DNA of 64,000 bases from Blattamonas nauphoetae (taxonomy: Eukaryota; Preaxostyla; Oxymonadida), in the NCBI GenBank assembly GCA_033064195.1, contig JARBJD010000045.1, positions 285,083-349,082 of the forward strand. The letters are read 5' to 3'. Made by a program: the position numbers and the translations under genes. Shown here in pieces: positions 1 to 10,402 of this stretch. Below the pieces are notes generated by a model. That model saw nothing but the letters and a program-made list of their open reading frames with translations, did not search any database and was not told where the DNA came from. The first letter of the stretch is position 1. Each line of letters opens with the position of its first letter.

Positions 1-162
1 TGACGCAGCATTTTCGAAGAATGTGAGACAACTTGGGAGCGTGAGAATGACTGGCATATTCAAAACAAATTCCATCGTCGGTTGACAATAAAGAGACATT
101 TCGAGGAGTCGAGGAAGAAGCGTCATTAATTCGGTAGATTGCTTACCATCGACGATCGAATA

Positions 163-193
163 CAGTCAGTCGGACTGTTGAGTAATTTGTAAC
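163..193 (+). repeat. Left terminal inverted repeat of the pogo-like element
   Basis: It starts CAGTCAGTCGGACTGTTGAG and pairs with the reverse complement of 1750-1780 over 31 bp with one mismatch. A TA dinucleotide precedes it. Confidence 0.93.
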
Positions 194-239
194 CGGTCAT
201 GTCATTGTCGAAACTGTAGAATTCTTGTTTTCTTCGAAA

Positions 240-1636
240 ATGAAAAAAGTACCAGACCTTAGTCAGTCTCGTGTATCACACTTCCACATCCTGTCAAAAT
301 TGATGGTCAGCTTTCCTAAAAACGATTCATTCACGTATGCTGATCAGATTGTTCGACTGTCGTGGTCATCGAATGCTGACGGGATAAAGAAACTAATCGA
401 ACTGGAAAAAACTTCGATACATGGAACGATCCCAAGACAACTCATCGCAGATATAGTGGGTTGTACACCATCGCAAGTCTCCCAAATTCGACACGGCTCT
501 TACTACGTTCCAGTAGAGGAAAAGAAAAACAGCATACTATCACGAAAGCAGAAAGAAGAACTACTAAATTTGATCAAGGAGGACAGTTTGAGAGGCCAGC
601 CATGGATCCCATCTCAAATATTTGATTGGGTTTCCGAAAAACCAATCGAACGGACATCAACCGAACTTTCCCATATGACTTTGTTCGGTTGAATTCGAAG
701 GAGATCGCTCTTCATTCCACTGCTCCGATGACTTCTTCAAGAACGGCTGTAAGAATTCAAGACATCGACGAATATATGACACACCTCGAATCACTCATCA
801 AAACGGTTCATCCACTTCTGTTCATCAACGCCGATGAGGTCGGCTATCAGCCTAAACAAGACTCGATTGGTCATTGCGTGGTTGGTGCTGTCGAACTTTC
901 TGCGAAACCTCTTCATTTTCCAGTTCCGCAAACTGTCCCCGTTTCTCTGCGATGGCCGCGATCTCCCTTCATGGAAAAGCACTCCCCCTTCACTGTGTGT
1001 TGCGTGCTCCCATGGACGAGAAGGACTTAGAAAAGATGGGAATAATGGATGAGGACCAAATGGTGGTTGAGGAAAATGAGAAAGGAGGATTTACACAGGA
1101 GAAATTTGATAGTTGGTTGGAGAATGTTCTCCTTGACTACGTGACCGAACAGCGAACCATACTACGAAAGCCGAAAGCACCAGCTGTTCTCCTTGTGGAC
1201 AACTCCAGTGTCCATCTTGGAGAAGCGGCTGAGCTGACTCTCTCAAATGCTGGTATCGCCCTCTACACTCCCACCGAATGCCACGCACTATCTACAGCCA
1301 CTAGACTGCGTGACATTCGGTATCATGAAACGACAACTCTCACGTCTCAAATACGACGACAACTCGTCATCAATTGGTCGTTGTCTTCAGCAATTCTTGA
1401 GTGCATTTCAGTCAGCCACCACAGGAGAGAACATCAGAGCAGCTTTTCAGCGAGCGGGTCTGGAGGTCTTCTATGGGAATGATGGAGAACAATGCCGAGT
1501 GTCTCAATCCCGTTTTGAGGTGATTAAGGAAAACGTAAGATCGGACAACAAGGCCTGGGAGAGTCGAGCAAAGGAAGCAAAAGTAACTCTCAAACAAAAG
1601 AAGTTTGGTCTCCAGAACCACGAAGCCCCCTTCTAA
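240..1636 (+). pseudogene. Pogo/Tigger-type DDE transposase, frameshifted
   Basis: The product would bind the terminal repeats and catalyse cut-and-paste transposition. The first frame (ATG at 240) holds a helix-turn-helix around residues 62-86 (IPRQLIADIVGCTPSQVSQI). The DDE_1 catalytic domain is spread over three frames: FINADEVGY near 820-846, LLVDNSSVH near 1189-1215 and LPPNATHYLQPLD near 1268-1306, which supply the three expected aspartates. Frame changes are needed near 650-690, 930-960 and 1265-1285, so the copy cannot make a full protein unless these are sequencing errors. The conserved LPPN.TH..QPLD block is typical of the pogo/Tigger/jerky group rather than of classical Tc1. Confidence 0.85.
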
Positions 1637-1749
1637 TACACTCTTTCCATTCATGAAACTTTCTCACAACTTCACGACTCTTTCAGTTTCTTTGTTTTTG
1701 TAAAACCGAGAAATCATTCAAGAATGAAGAATGGGGCTCGATTACGAGA

Positions 1750-1780
1750 GTTACAAATTACTCAACAGTCCGACCGACTG
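1750..1780 (-). repeat. Right terminal inverted repeat of the pogo-like element
   Basis: Reverse complement of the left repeat apart from one base. TA follows at 1781-1782, and family A sequence resumes directly after it. Confidence 0.93.
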
Positions 1781-2482
1781 TATCGGTTCACGCACAAATG
1801 GCCAATATACATCTCCGATGGGGCGATAGCTTGTCTGGAGATTGTCTCGTGAACAGCTTGTGGTTCATTCTGATTTTGAATTTTGAGTCGATACAGTCCA
1901 TCTGGAGTTGCGAGCCAAAAGGATTTGTTGATGCTTTTCATGAGATATATGTGGATATTGCCTGCTTCTGTAAATGAAAGAGACAGTAGATTGAGATTGT
2001 TGATGAGTTGAGGGATCAGATTAGCGTTAACGAGGGCAAGTCGGACTTTTGGTGAACTGTTCTCGATCAGAATTTTGAGCATCAGCATTGCAGCTGTGGT
2101 AATTGTTGTACTGGAAGAAGAGACGAGCACCACAATCGACTGTACGAAGTTTGTCGAAGATTTGTCAATGGTTCGCCCAAAGTTGCTGATGAAATCATCT
2201 GCCTTTTTTTCATCATCCGGTTGCACTGATTCCAGAAATTTCACTGCTTTCGCATCCAAAGATACATCAAGAACAGGCTTCAACTTCAATGTGGCAACGA
2301 GAGATCGAAAGACAACGGCTGTTTTACGTACAGATTTAAAAGGCTTTTCGGTCCAATTCAGGAACGGTGAGCAATCCATTGAATATCGAAATTGAGAGAA
2401 GGACAAATCAGAGCGTGCTAGACTCGAGGAGTTGGCTGTTTTATTGTCAATCGCGGTCTTTTTGTAGGATTCGGAGTTCAAT

Positions 2483-2500
2483 CACTCGTTATGGGTCAGA
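2483..2500 (-). promoter_or_regulatory. Family A upstream element, copy 1
   Basis: Reads TCTGACCCATAACGAGTG on the minus strand, 22 nt before the position of the lost ATG. Confidence 0.7.
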
Positions 2501-3480
2501 AAACAATCGTGAGAAACAAAGAGTGTGAGATGAACTGCCCATCGTAAATGAAGAAATGAATCATCCAACTTCGATTGAAGGAATCCAGGAAGGAAGAAGA
2601 AGCCCTTTAACGGCAGAAATGAAGATTGGCATCAGTCTGTTGAGAGACGACGAACGAACCAAGTCAACAGTGAAGACCCGGCACAACATCCTTCACAGAT
2701 CGAGCCATTCAATCAGAATCCCCAAAGATCATTCCAAACCTCCAGATATCCCGACAAGGAAGATGAGAAAGTGTTGAACTCACAGCTCGAATAAAACGAC
2801 GCTTTCAATCGAATCGTCGGCTTTCTCAACAGCCTGTCCTGCTGTGCGAGATTCCTCCTTCGGAGAGGCGGCTCATGAATGAAGATGTGCAGGCTTCTGA
2901 TTTGATCCCAGTGATCCCAGTCGGATCTGATGTCACCAAATACCTACAATACCATTTCGTTTCTTTCATTTCAAAAAAGTCTTCTTATATATGATATTTG
3001 AATGGAAAAAAGAGTAAAAAGGAAAATGGTCACTTCATAGATGATGAAAATGCGAACTTTGGGTTCTGATGATTTCGTCAGTTCTTACTCAAAAATCACA
3101 AAAACAAATCGCAAATGCGTTAGTATGCGTAATTTGATGGGATTTACTCACTGATTTTAGTCAATGAAGGGAATACATCGAAAATAGAAATGTTGGTGAA
3201 TTTGATCGTGTGTGTTTTTGGGAAATAAGAGCTAACTGAACGATAGAAGAGTAATATGTGAAAACAAGAAGTGAATTGAACATCATAGATGAAGTGATAA
3301 TGTGAAAATCTCAAAGAAAAAGAGTTGAGATTTGATCTCAGTTAAAATTTGGGGACTGACATCAATTGATGTCAGTTTTACCTGTTTTGATGCCACCACT
3401 CAGATGCCTGAAGATGTGTGTTGGTTTTTGTCGGTTTCGATTCCTGTTCTTGAAGGCTCATGCCCAGCTGGTTGTTTCAT
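2501..3480. other. Intergenic stretch upstream of copy 1
   Basis: The first 430 bp (to about 2930) align with 9880-10330, the 5' flank of copy 3, so the duplicated unit reaches well upstream of the gene. From about 2980 to 3350 the sequence is AT-rich with no credible frame on either strand. Confidence 0.6.
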
Positions 3481-3489
3481 CTGTTCAGA

Positions 3490-3775
3490 AAGACGTGTCG
3501 TCACCGACGAGACAGCTGAAGCGATCAGAAGCGAGTGTCGACCACGCTGGAACTTGACTCGCCACTGTCGTCATCCATCCAAAGTGTACATTGTTCAGTC
3601 CAACCAAGTTCCTCAACACCATCCAGTTCGACACATCTCCTCCTCCCCAATCTCCTTTGCGATCGGTCAGCAGCCCTCCTTCGACAATGTCCACCGAGTC
3701 TTCCATTCTCATCTGTCGAAGAAAGACCTTCACCGACTCGCATTGTTCTCCATCGCTCATGTTCTGTTCTAGCAA
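3490..3775 (-). pseudogene. Diverged family A-like C-terminal fragment
   Basis: The minus-strand translation contains RQMRMEDSVDIVEGGLLTDR followed by KGDWGGGDVSNW and LRNLVGLN. This parallels the family A end block (RMLRMEGIEDVIEEKL, KGDIGGDIV, LNNLQGMN) in the same order and spacing. No N-terminal part or upstream element is present, so it is read as a remnant of an older branch. A sister remnant lies at 38655-38935. Confidence 0.55.
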
Positions 3776-4299
3776 CATCGTGACTGTCAAAACAGAAACT
3801 GGAGTCGACACGTCGGAGTGTGAAGTAGATTCATGGCTCGAGAAAGGAAGGAAGACGGACAGCGCACAAAAGAGGGTGAGAGTCGGTGGGAGGACGGGAT
3901 AGATTCTGGCACGGCGGGGAAGAACAACCCCAAACGAAGAAGATGGGAGATCGCTGAGTGTGCACAATTCAACGGATTGGCTGAGTTCGAGTCTTCGCTG
4001 TTCCTGTTTGATCCAAAATACGTCGTGGAAGGTTCATGCTCAGCGTGAGATTCTGAATGATGGAACAGTTTGTCACTTTCTGTCCATTCCATCCTGTTTC
4101 ACTGTTGAGCTGCCTTGGTTCTGCCACATCATCTGCTATTGGAGGGGTGAGTGTGTTGATCCTTCACTCTCGACAGCCCTCTCATCGTCTGCTCCGGTTC
4201 CTACTTCGTCATCTGGTGCAACTCGACAGGGGCTTCGCTGTCCCCAGCTGTCCTTCCAATCACCACACAGCACCAGTGCATGAACTCAGCGACCGGAAC

Positions 4300-4860
4300 G
4301 ATGTCATGTGCACTCAGCTCGACTCGTGGTCACTGCAGAAACGATATGGCAAGTCGCGATGGCGGTCGTGTCGGTGTTCTGCTACTCTGTCTGTACACCA
4401 GCGTGTTCGCTTGGGCTCCTTCCCCTCAAATCAGCCAACAGTAATCACGTCCTTCCCTCAGGTGCGGTCGGGGTCGAGTCGGGCGAAGAGTGAGGGGACA
4501 GCGTGTGGTCAGTTGCTGTGTTGGCGAGAGGGATGAAAAGCGACTCCGAGCTTCGTCTGCCGCGATGAAGAAAGGTGGAGAGATGTGGGGGAGGACAGTC
4601 GCGCACTTTCTCATCTTCAATCTCTCCCTCACATCCATATCAGGACAACGCGTTCTGTTTGTCCACCATTCGGCCACTTCGAGTTCCTCCGCAGCTCTTC
4701 CTCGTTTCCATCTCACACTTCTCCATTCAACGCATCCTCGCTTGCCTTTCGATTCTTCTTCCTCCATCTCTCTCTTCCAACTCTCGCCCACAAAACTCGA
4801 CTTCTGAGTCCTGATCTTTTTCGTCATCGCTGTGTCGTTTCTCGTCACTTCTTCGTTCTT
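4300..4860 (-). pseudogene. Family B relic (coiled-coil type)
   Basis: On the minus strand this matches the family B segment seen more completely at 18600-19521 and 37330-38090: a charged N-terminal part, then a stretch equivalent to SESLFV.LADDTA and LLLADL. Reading frames are broken by stops and shifts. It directly follows the 3' flank of family A copy 2. Confidence 0.5.
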
Positions 4861-5123
4861 GCTATACATCTCAACTTCACGAGTATGTCCACATTGACGC
4901 ATTGGATTCCACAACGGAGCAGTGCGAGGAGCGCGAGAGTGGCGGCGAAGGAGAAGGAAAGTGTGGTGACCATCGAGCGAGACTGGCGAGAGAGAAGCCA
5001 AATCGGTCAGGCAAACCAAACCATGAGGTGATGCCAGAGCCGACAAAGATCACACACAAAAAGTGTTTGCTGTCCAATAAAGGTCAGAAACAGGTCGAAA
5101 GAGACGCTGGTTCTGGACTGTTT

Positions 5124-6197
5124 CTATTCCTGTTCCGGAACGTTCATGCCTAGAAAGTTGTTCAATTCGATCGATTTGTCAACAATACCACCTCCGATGT
5201 CCCCGTTCTTGTCATTTAGAAGCGTTTCCTCCATCTCATCTTCGATGCCCTCCTTTCTCAACATTCAATGGATTGTTTTCCACATCTTTCGCTCATCTCC
5301 TTTTGTTTTGTTCCATTCCTGCTGGGCATCGATCATTTCCCACAGAAAATAATAGATTGAGTAATCATTTTCGAAGACTGTGAGAAAATTTGGGATCGTG
5401 AAAACGACTGGCATATCAATGATGAAATCCATTGTTGGTTGAGAACACGGACATATTCGGAGGAGGTGGACAATGAGATCCCTAATATAAAAGGATATCT
5501 CACCGTCGACGATCGAAAAGCGGTTGACGCACAAATGGCCAATATACTGCTCTGAATGTTTCATCACTTGCTTCAAAATAGTATCATGAACAACTTGATG
5601 TTCATTCTGATCTGTAATTTTGAGTTGCTCGAGTCCATCCGGAGTTGCGAGCTTGAGAGAAGACCTGGCGATATTCATGAGATGGAGGTGGATATCGACT
5701 GCTTTTGCAAAAGAGAGAGACTGTGGATTGAGATTGATGATGAGTTGAGTGATCAGATCAGCTTGGACGAGGGCAAGGAGGACTTCTGGTGAAATGGTGG
5801 CGAGCAGTCTTTGGAGCATCTCCATTGCTGCAGTTTTGATGACATGACTGGCAGCAGAAACGAACACCACAATGGACTGTACGAAGTCTGGAGAAGAGTT
5901 ACCAGAACTCGATTGAAGGCTGTTGAGAAAAGCACCTGTTAATGATTGAGTTCGTGGATGCACTGATCTGAGAAGTTTCACTGCTTTTGTTTCCAGTGAG
6001 TCATCAAGTTCAGGCTGTAACTTCAATGTCGCAATAAGAGATTGAAAGACAACGGCTCTTTCGTGTTCAGAGCCTAACTTTTGTTCGCTCCAATTCAGGA
6101 AAGCATCACAATCTAGAGAACATGAAAAGCAGTGTGAAGAGATACCAAGGCAAGGAGAATCAGGGGATGGGTTAATCGTCAAGTCAATTGCTGTCAT
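5124..6197 (-). pseudogene. Family A copy 2, one nonsense codon
   Basis: From the conserved ATG (6197-6195) to the conserved TAG (5126-5124) is exactly 1074 nt, the family's usual 357 codons, and the frame is open apart from a TGA at 5267-5265. Other copies have CGA there (His-Arg-Met-Leu-Arg-Met becomes His-stop), a single C-to-T change. The product would lose about 47 C-terminal residues, including the LRMEG block. The N-terminus is of the ISSHCFSCSLD type shared with copies 5 and 8. An in-frame extension above 6197 exists only from a non-ATG codon and would run through the upstream element at 6220-6237, so 6197 is preferred. Confidence 0.85.
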
Positions 6198-6219
6198 TTT
6201 GTCGGATTCGGAATGCAAT

Positions 6220-6237
6220 CGCTCGTTATGGATCAGA
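6220..6237 (-). promoter_or_regulatory. Family A upstream element, copy 2
   Basis: Variant TCTGATCCATAACGAGCG on the minus strand, 22 nt before the ATG. Confidence 0.7.
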
Positions 6238-6619
6238 AAACAATTTTGTTCAATAAAGAGAGTGAGATGAAATACTTGTTGTAAAGGAACAAAAAAATGA
6301 GCCGACAAAGATTGAGATCATCCATGAAGGAAGAGAAAGACAGTTAACAACCAAAACGAAGGTTGGGATCATTTCGACTAATAACAGAATTGTACTGCCC
6401 CCCAACAATCGTGACAACACATGCAAGTATTGCTTTCCAGGAACTTGTAGCGCGAGAGAGGCAGCGAAGGAGAAGGAGAGACTGGCGAGAGAGAATCCCA
6501 ATCGTTCCCGTAAATCAAACCATGAGATGATGCCAGAGCCGACAACGATCACAGATAAACAGTGGTTGTCATATGGAGGTCAGAAATTGGTCGAAATGTT
6601 CGCTGATGCTTGTCTGTTT

Positions 6620-6905
6620 TTACCGAGGTTGTTGGAGGTTCATGCCGAGCTGGTTGTTCCATTCGATTGATTTGGCAACAATATGTCTTCCGTAGTCTCC
6701 GGTTTTGTCGTTTTGCAGCTTCTCCGCCATCACATCTTCGATACCCTCCATTCTCAGCATTTGATGGATTGTTTTCAAAATCTGTCGCTCTTCTCCTTTT
6801 GTTTTGATCCATCCCCGCTGGGAAGTGTTCATTTCAATCAGAAAAATCCAAGTTGTGTCTTCAATTTTGAAGAATGAGAGACAACTTGGGATCGTGAGAA
6901 ATAGG
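6620..6905 (-). pseudogene. Orphan family A C-terminal fragment fused in frame to a minisatellite
   Basis: The minus strand encodes FLTIPSCLSFF through QMLRMEGIEDVMAEKL to the family end, about the last 95 residues of a family A protein, ending at the usual TAG. Upstream the same frame stays open through the 38-bp minisatellite (6957-7418) and a family B segment up to about 7675, giving a 351-codon open stretch. That stretch begins at GTG, and its first in-frame ATG lies close to the A fragment. The junction near 6905 joins the A fragment to a family C relic. Confidence 0.7.
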
Positions 6906-6956
6906 GGCATTGCTTGTGCTTTGTACGAACAACCATCAGCATGCACCACACCGAGT

Positions 6957-7418
6957 GTGATGAGGGGAGTGGGAGGGTGTGGGTGGTGAGGGAGAGGCAG
7001 AGGGGAGTGGGAGGGTGTGGGTGGTGAGGGAGAGGCAGAGGGGAGAGGGAGGGTGTGGGTGGTGAGGGAGAGGCAGAGGGGAGTGGGAGGGTGTGGGTGG
7101 TGAGGGAGAGGCAGAGGGGAGAGGGAGGGTGTGGGTGGTGAGGGAGAGGCAGAGGGGAGTGGGAGGGTGTGGGTGGTGAGAGAGAGGAAGAAGGGAGTGG
7201 GAGGGTGTGGGTGGTGAGGGAGAGGCAGAGGGGAGTGGGAGGGTGTGGGTGGTGAGAGAGAGGAAGAAGGGAGTGGGATGGTGTGGGTGGCGAGGGAGAG
7301 CAAGAGGGGAGTGGGAGGGTGTGGGTGGTGAGAGAGAGGAAGAAGGGAGTGGGAGGGTGTGGGTGGTGAGAGAGAGGAAGAAGGGAGTGGGAGGGAGTGG
7401 GTGGTGAGGGAGAGGCAG
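6957..7418 (+). repeat. 38-bp minisatellite, G-rich strand on top
   Basis: About twelve tandem units of a 38-bp GGGAGTGGGAGGGTGTGGGT-type sequence, with variants that swap AGAGGAAGA for AGGCAGAGG. Because 38 is not a multiple of three, all frames of the complementary strand stay open as a rotating SPPTPSHSPLPLPHHPHP peptide. The same unit occurs in the opposite orientation at 36860-37230. Edge sequence shows that the array grew inside a family C relic. Confidence 0.9.
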
Positions 7419-7424
7419 CAACGT

Positions 7425-7690
7425 CGGATGTGTCGGTGTTTAGTTCGTCTGGCCTTCTGCACGCCGCATTGTTCGCTTGTGTTGCCTCCGCTCAAGTCAG
7501 CCAACAGCAATCTCGTCCTTCCCTCGAGTCCGGTCGGGGTTGGCTTTGGCGAAGTGTGAGGGAACAGCGTGCCATCAGTTGCGGTGTCGTCGGCGAGAGT
7601 AACGAAAAGCGACGTAAAGTTTCGTTTGCAGCGGTGGAGACAGGCAGAGAGATGTGCGGGAGGGGAGTCGTGCACTTTCGTCTCTTTCTC
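7425..7690 (-). pseudogene. Family B relic, central segment
   Basis: The minus-strand frame contains SLFVTLADDTATDGTL, then KPTPTGLEGRTRLLLADLSG, diagnostic of family B. It is truncated by the minisatellite at 7418 and has no ATG. Confidence 0.55.
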
Positions 7691-7880
7691 CTTTTTTCCT
7701 TCCTATATCAACCAATCGTCACAATCGATCTATCGAGCAACACATTGCATTCCACAAACGAGGAGAGTGAGAGTGGTGGCGAAGAAGGTGAGTGTGGCGT
7801 TCATCGAGCGAGACTGGCGAGAGAGAATCCCAATCGTTCCCGCAAACGAAGCCATGATGTCATGCCAGAGCCGACAAAGA

Positions 7881-8490
7881 TCACACAATGACACATGGAG
7901 TGAGCGAAGGCGACGATGTGAGGTGAGTCCTGTCAGAAGTGCGGTCATTGCAGAGACGATGTGAGAAGCCGCAGTGTCGGAGTTCCGTTTGTCTGTCCTT
8001 CTGCACGCCGTCGTGTTCGCTTGTGCTCCTTCCCTTCACGTCAGCCAGCAGCAGTCTCGTCCACCCCTCGAGTGCGTCTGGTGGTGGCTGTAGCGAAGAG
8101 TGAGGTGACATCCAGTCATCAGTTGCGGAGCCGTCGGCGAGTGCAACGAAAAGCGACACAAAGTTTCGTCATCCACTGCGGACACAGGCAGAGAGATGTG
8201 CGGGAGGGGAGTTGTGCCGTTTCTCCGCATTGGCTCGCTTCTTCACCACTCCTCTTTCCTCTCTCCCTCACTTCCATGTCTGGAGGATCTGTCCTGCTTG
8301 TCCACCATCCAACCACTTCGAGTTTCTCCCCGCTCCTTCTCCTTTGATGCGCGCCTTTCTGGTTCATCACATGTTTGTTTGCCTTTCTTCTGTTTTACCT
8401 CGATCTCCGATTTCCACTTTTCCAACTCTTGCCATCAAAATTCGATTGCGGAGTTCTGATCCTTTTCGTCATCGCTGTTTCGTGTCTCGT
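7881..8490 (-). pseudogene. Family B relic, second partial copy
   Basis: On the minus strand SLFVALADGSATDDWMSPHS is followed by LLLADVKGRSTSEHDGVQ and, near 7900, THLTSSPSLTPCV. Together these give the order of the central family B region. The upstream charged part at 8240-8480 is in a different frame. It abuts the 3' flank of copy 3 at about 8490-8760. Confidence 0.55.
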
Positions 8491-8765
8491 CTCTTCTTCG
8501 TTCTTGCTGCACATCTCAACTTCACGAGTATGTCCACATTGACGCATTTGATTCCACAAACGAGCAGTGCGAGAGTGAGAATGGCGGCGGAGGAGAACGA
8601 GAGTGTGGCGATCATCGGGCGAGACTGGCGAGAGAGAATCCCAATCGTTCCCGCAAACGAAGCCATGATGTGATGCCAGAGCCCACAAAGATCACACACA
8701 AACAGTGTTTGATGTCCCAAAGAAGCCAGAAACAGGTCAAAACGATCGCTGGTTCTTGTCTGTTT

Positions 8766-9839
8766 CTATTCCTGTTTTGAAAGGTTCATGCCCAGCATGT
8801 TGTTCAAATCAATCAAATATGCAACAACATCACCTCCGATATCTCCCTTCAGGTCGCTTAGTAGTGTTTCCTCAATCACATCTTCGAAGCCCTCTATTCT
8901 CAAAATTCGAGTCACTGCCTTCCACATCCATTGCACTTCTTCCCTTTGATTGTTCCATTCCTGCTGAAGATCCATCATCAAATACAGAAAAGACCAGATT
9001 GAGAGATCATCTTCGAAGAAGGTGAGACAACTTGGAATCGTGAGAAAGAATGGTATATGAAGAACAAATTCGATTATCGGTTGATAATCGGAACATATTC
9101 CGAGGAGTGTGGCGAGGAGTTCCAGAAAAGACTTGGATTGGCTTCCATCGATGATCGTAAAGCGGTTCATGCATAAATGACAGATATACTTCTCCGAAGG
9201 AATGAGAACTTGCTTCAAGATCGTCTCACGAACAGTTTGTTGTTCATTGAGATCATAACTTATAAAATTCCTGAGACCATTCGGAGTTGCGAGCCAGACA
9301 GTCCAGTTGATGCTCCTCATGATGTAGATGTGGATATCGACTGCTTCGGTGAATGAAAGAGACAGTGGACTGAGAGTGCTGATTAGTTGAGGGAAAAGAT
9401 CAGCTTTGACGAAGGCAAGTCGGACTTTAGCTGAACATGTCCAGATTAGACTTCTGAGCATTTTCATTGCTGCTGTGGTGATTGCTCGATTGGGTGAAGA
9501 AATGAGTACTGCAATGGACTGGATGAGGTTTGTCAAAGATTCATCAGAACTCGAAGCAAAACTCCCGAGAAAAGCATCGGCTGATTCATCATTCTCCGGA
9601 GTTACATGTTTCAGAAATTTTACCGCTTTCGCTTCCAGGGAGGCATCAAGAACAGGCTGGATCTTCACTGTTGCAACGAGAGATCGAAAGATAATGGTTT
9701 TTTCGTCTTCAGATTCAAGATCTTCTTCGCCCCAATTCAGGAACGCTGAGCAATCCATTGAAAATGGAAGCCAAGGAATGGACATAGTAGAGTGCGTAGT
9801 AGATGAGGAGGTGTTGATCTTCGAATATAATCCAGTCAT
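8766..9839 (-). CDS. Family A copy 3, intact 357-residue protein of unknown function
   Basis: I do not recognise this family. What can be seen: a variable first 28 residues; DCSAFLNW (29-36); FRSLVATVK (51-59); a helical middle (about 104-165) with armadillo/HEAT character, ITTAAMKML then VRLAFVKADLFPQLI; VDIH (167-170); HLCMNR (221-226); LTIPSCLTFFE (266-276); and a charged C-terminal block LRIEGFEDVIEE (313-324) ending LNNMLGMN (345-352). No signal peptide or membrane span is evident, so a soluble scaffold-like protein is the best guess. The start is fixed by the ATG 22 nt below the upstream element at 9862-9879. The stop is the TAG shared by nearly all copies. The conserved 3' flank runs to about 8500. 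Confidence 0.85.
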   Translation of the reverse strand: MTGLYSKINTSSSTTHSTMSIPWLPFSMDCSAFLNWGEEDLESEDEKTIIFRSLVATVKIQPVLDASLEAKAVKFLKHVTPENDESADAFLGSFASSSDESLTNLIQSIAVLISSPNRAITTAAMKMLRSLIWTCSAKVRLAFVKADLFPQLISTLSPLSLSFTEAVDIHIYIMRSINWTVWLATPNGLRNFISYDLNEQQTVRETILKQVLIPSEKYICHLCMNRFTIIDGSQSKSFLELLATLLGICSDYQPIIEFVLHIPFFLTIPSCLTFFEDDLSIWSFLYLMMDLQQEWNNQREEVQWMWKAVTRILRIEGFEDVIEETLLSDLKGDIGGDVVAYLIDLNNMLGMNLSKQE

Positions 9840-9861
9840 TCCTTCAGATTCTGAATTCAGT

Positions 9862-9879
9862 CACTCGTTATGGGTTAGA
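9862..9879 (-). promoter_or_regulatory. Family A upstream element, copy 3
   Basis: TCTAACCCATAACGAGTG on the minus strand, 22 nt before the ATG. Confidence 0.7.
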
Positions 9880-10402
9880 AAACAATCGTGAGAAACAAAG
9901 AGTATTAGATGAACGGTCCATCGCAAACGAATAAATAAATCAGCCAACGAAGATACTCGATGAATCAAGAAGGAAGAAAATGATTGTTAACGACAGAAAT
10001 GAAGGTTGACATCGGACAGTTGATAAACAACGAATGAACCAAGTCGACAGTTAATACCCGGTACAGCATCTGCCACTGTTCGAGCCATCCAAGCAGAATC
10101 CACAAAGACCATTCCGAAACCTCTCGATGTCCTGACGTGGAAGACGATCATCTGAAGCTCTCGAATGTGCACACACAGCGCGAATCAAACGTCATTCTCA
10201 ATCGAATCGTTGGCTTTCTCAACAACCATTCCTTCTCAGAGAGACTTCACTTTCGGAGACTCTCAGACCACCTGAAGGTCGAGGTGGTCAGTGGATTTGA
10301 CAATTAGCATAAAGGGTCGGATCTATTCCCTCGAAACATCAATAACGATTCTTCCAGCCAGGGTTCATTGAACTATCTTTCTTGGGTTTTTTCTGCTTTG
10401 AC
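9880..10402. other. Divergent intergenic region between copy 3 and the cyclin gene
   Basis: Bases 9880-10330 repeat 2500-2930. The remaining 70 bp before the cyclin ATG contain no family A element. A minus-strand frame at 9987-10172 has a weak RNA-recognition-like patch (SRGFGMVFVD) but its counterpart upstream of copy 1 is degenerate, so no gene is called. Confidence 0.5.

Larger units (their letters stand above)
163..1780 (+). mobile_element. Pogo-like (Tc1/mariner superfamily) DNA transposon
   Basis: A 1618-bp element bounded by 31-bp terminal inverted repeats (163-193 and 1750-1780) that differ at one position and begin CAGTC. It is flanked on both sides by TA (161-162 and 1781-1782), the target duplication expected of this superfamily. 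It carries one decayed transposase frame and interrupts family A copy 1 on the opposite strand. Near-identical TIRs with a frameshifted transposase suggest a fairly recent insertion of an already defective copy, or decay after insertion. Confidence 0.92.
1..2460 (-). pseudogene. Family A copy 1, split by a transposon and lacking its ATG
   Basis: This is a member of the window's main family (see the copy at 8766-9839 for the domain description). The N-terminal two thirds lie at 2460-1783. The gene is then interrupted by the pogo-like element at 163-1780 and resumes at 160 in the same frame, running off the window at base 1. The insertion falls inside the conserved HLCVNRYSIVDG stretch: CGATA precedes the element and TTCGATCGTC follows it, reading N-R-Y-S-I-V across one TA. 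The position aligned with the family start codon (2458-2460) reads AAG instead of ATG, although the upstream element at 2483-2500 is intact, so the copy lost its start as well as its continuity. Its middle and C-terminal parts are closest to copy 14 (57975-59048), sharing SINKS.WLATP and STELMTL-type stretches. Confidence 0.85.
3490..4860 (+). repeat. Left copy of a 1.4-kb inverted duplication
   Basis: This block is present again in reverse orientation at about 37400-38940, diverged by many substitutions and small indels. It holds a family A-like C-terminal fragment (minus strand, 3490-3780), a stretch beginning MMEQFVTFCPF on the plus strand (4057 onward), and a family B remnant read on the minus strand (about 4300-4860). 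Boundaries are estimated by eye. Confidence 0.7.

Noticed and set aside
9987-10172. RNA-recognition-motif-like patch (SRGFGMVFVD) on the minus strand
   Set aside because: Only one RNP1-like block, poorly matching at two positions, and the homologous flank upstream of copy 1 does not conserve it.
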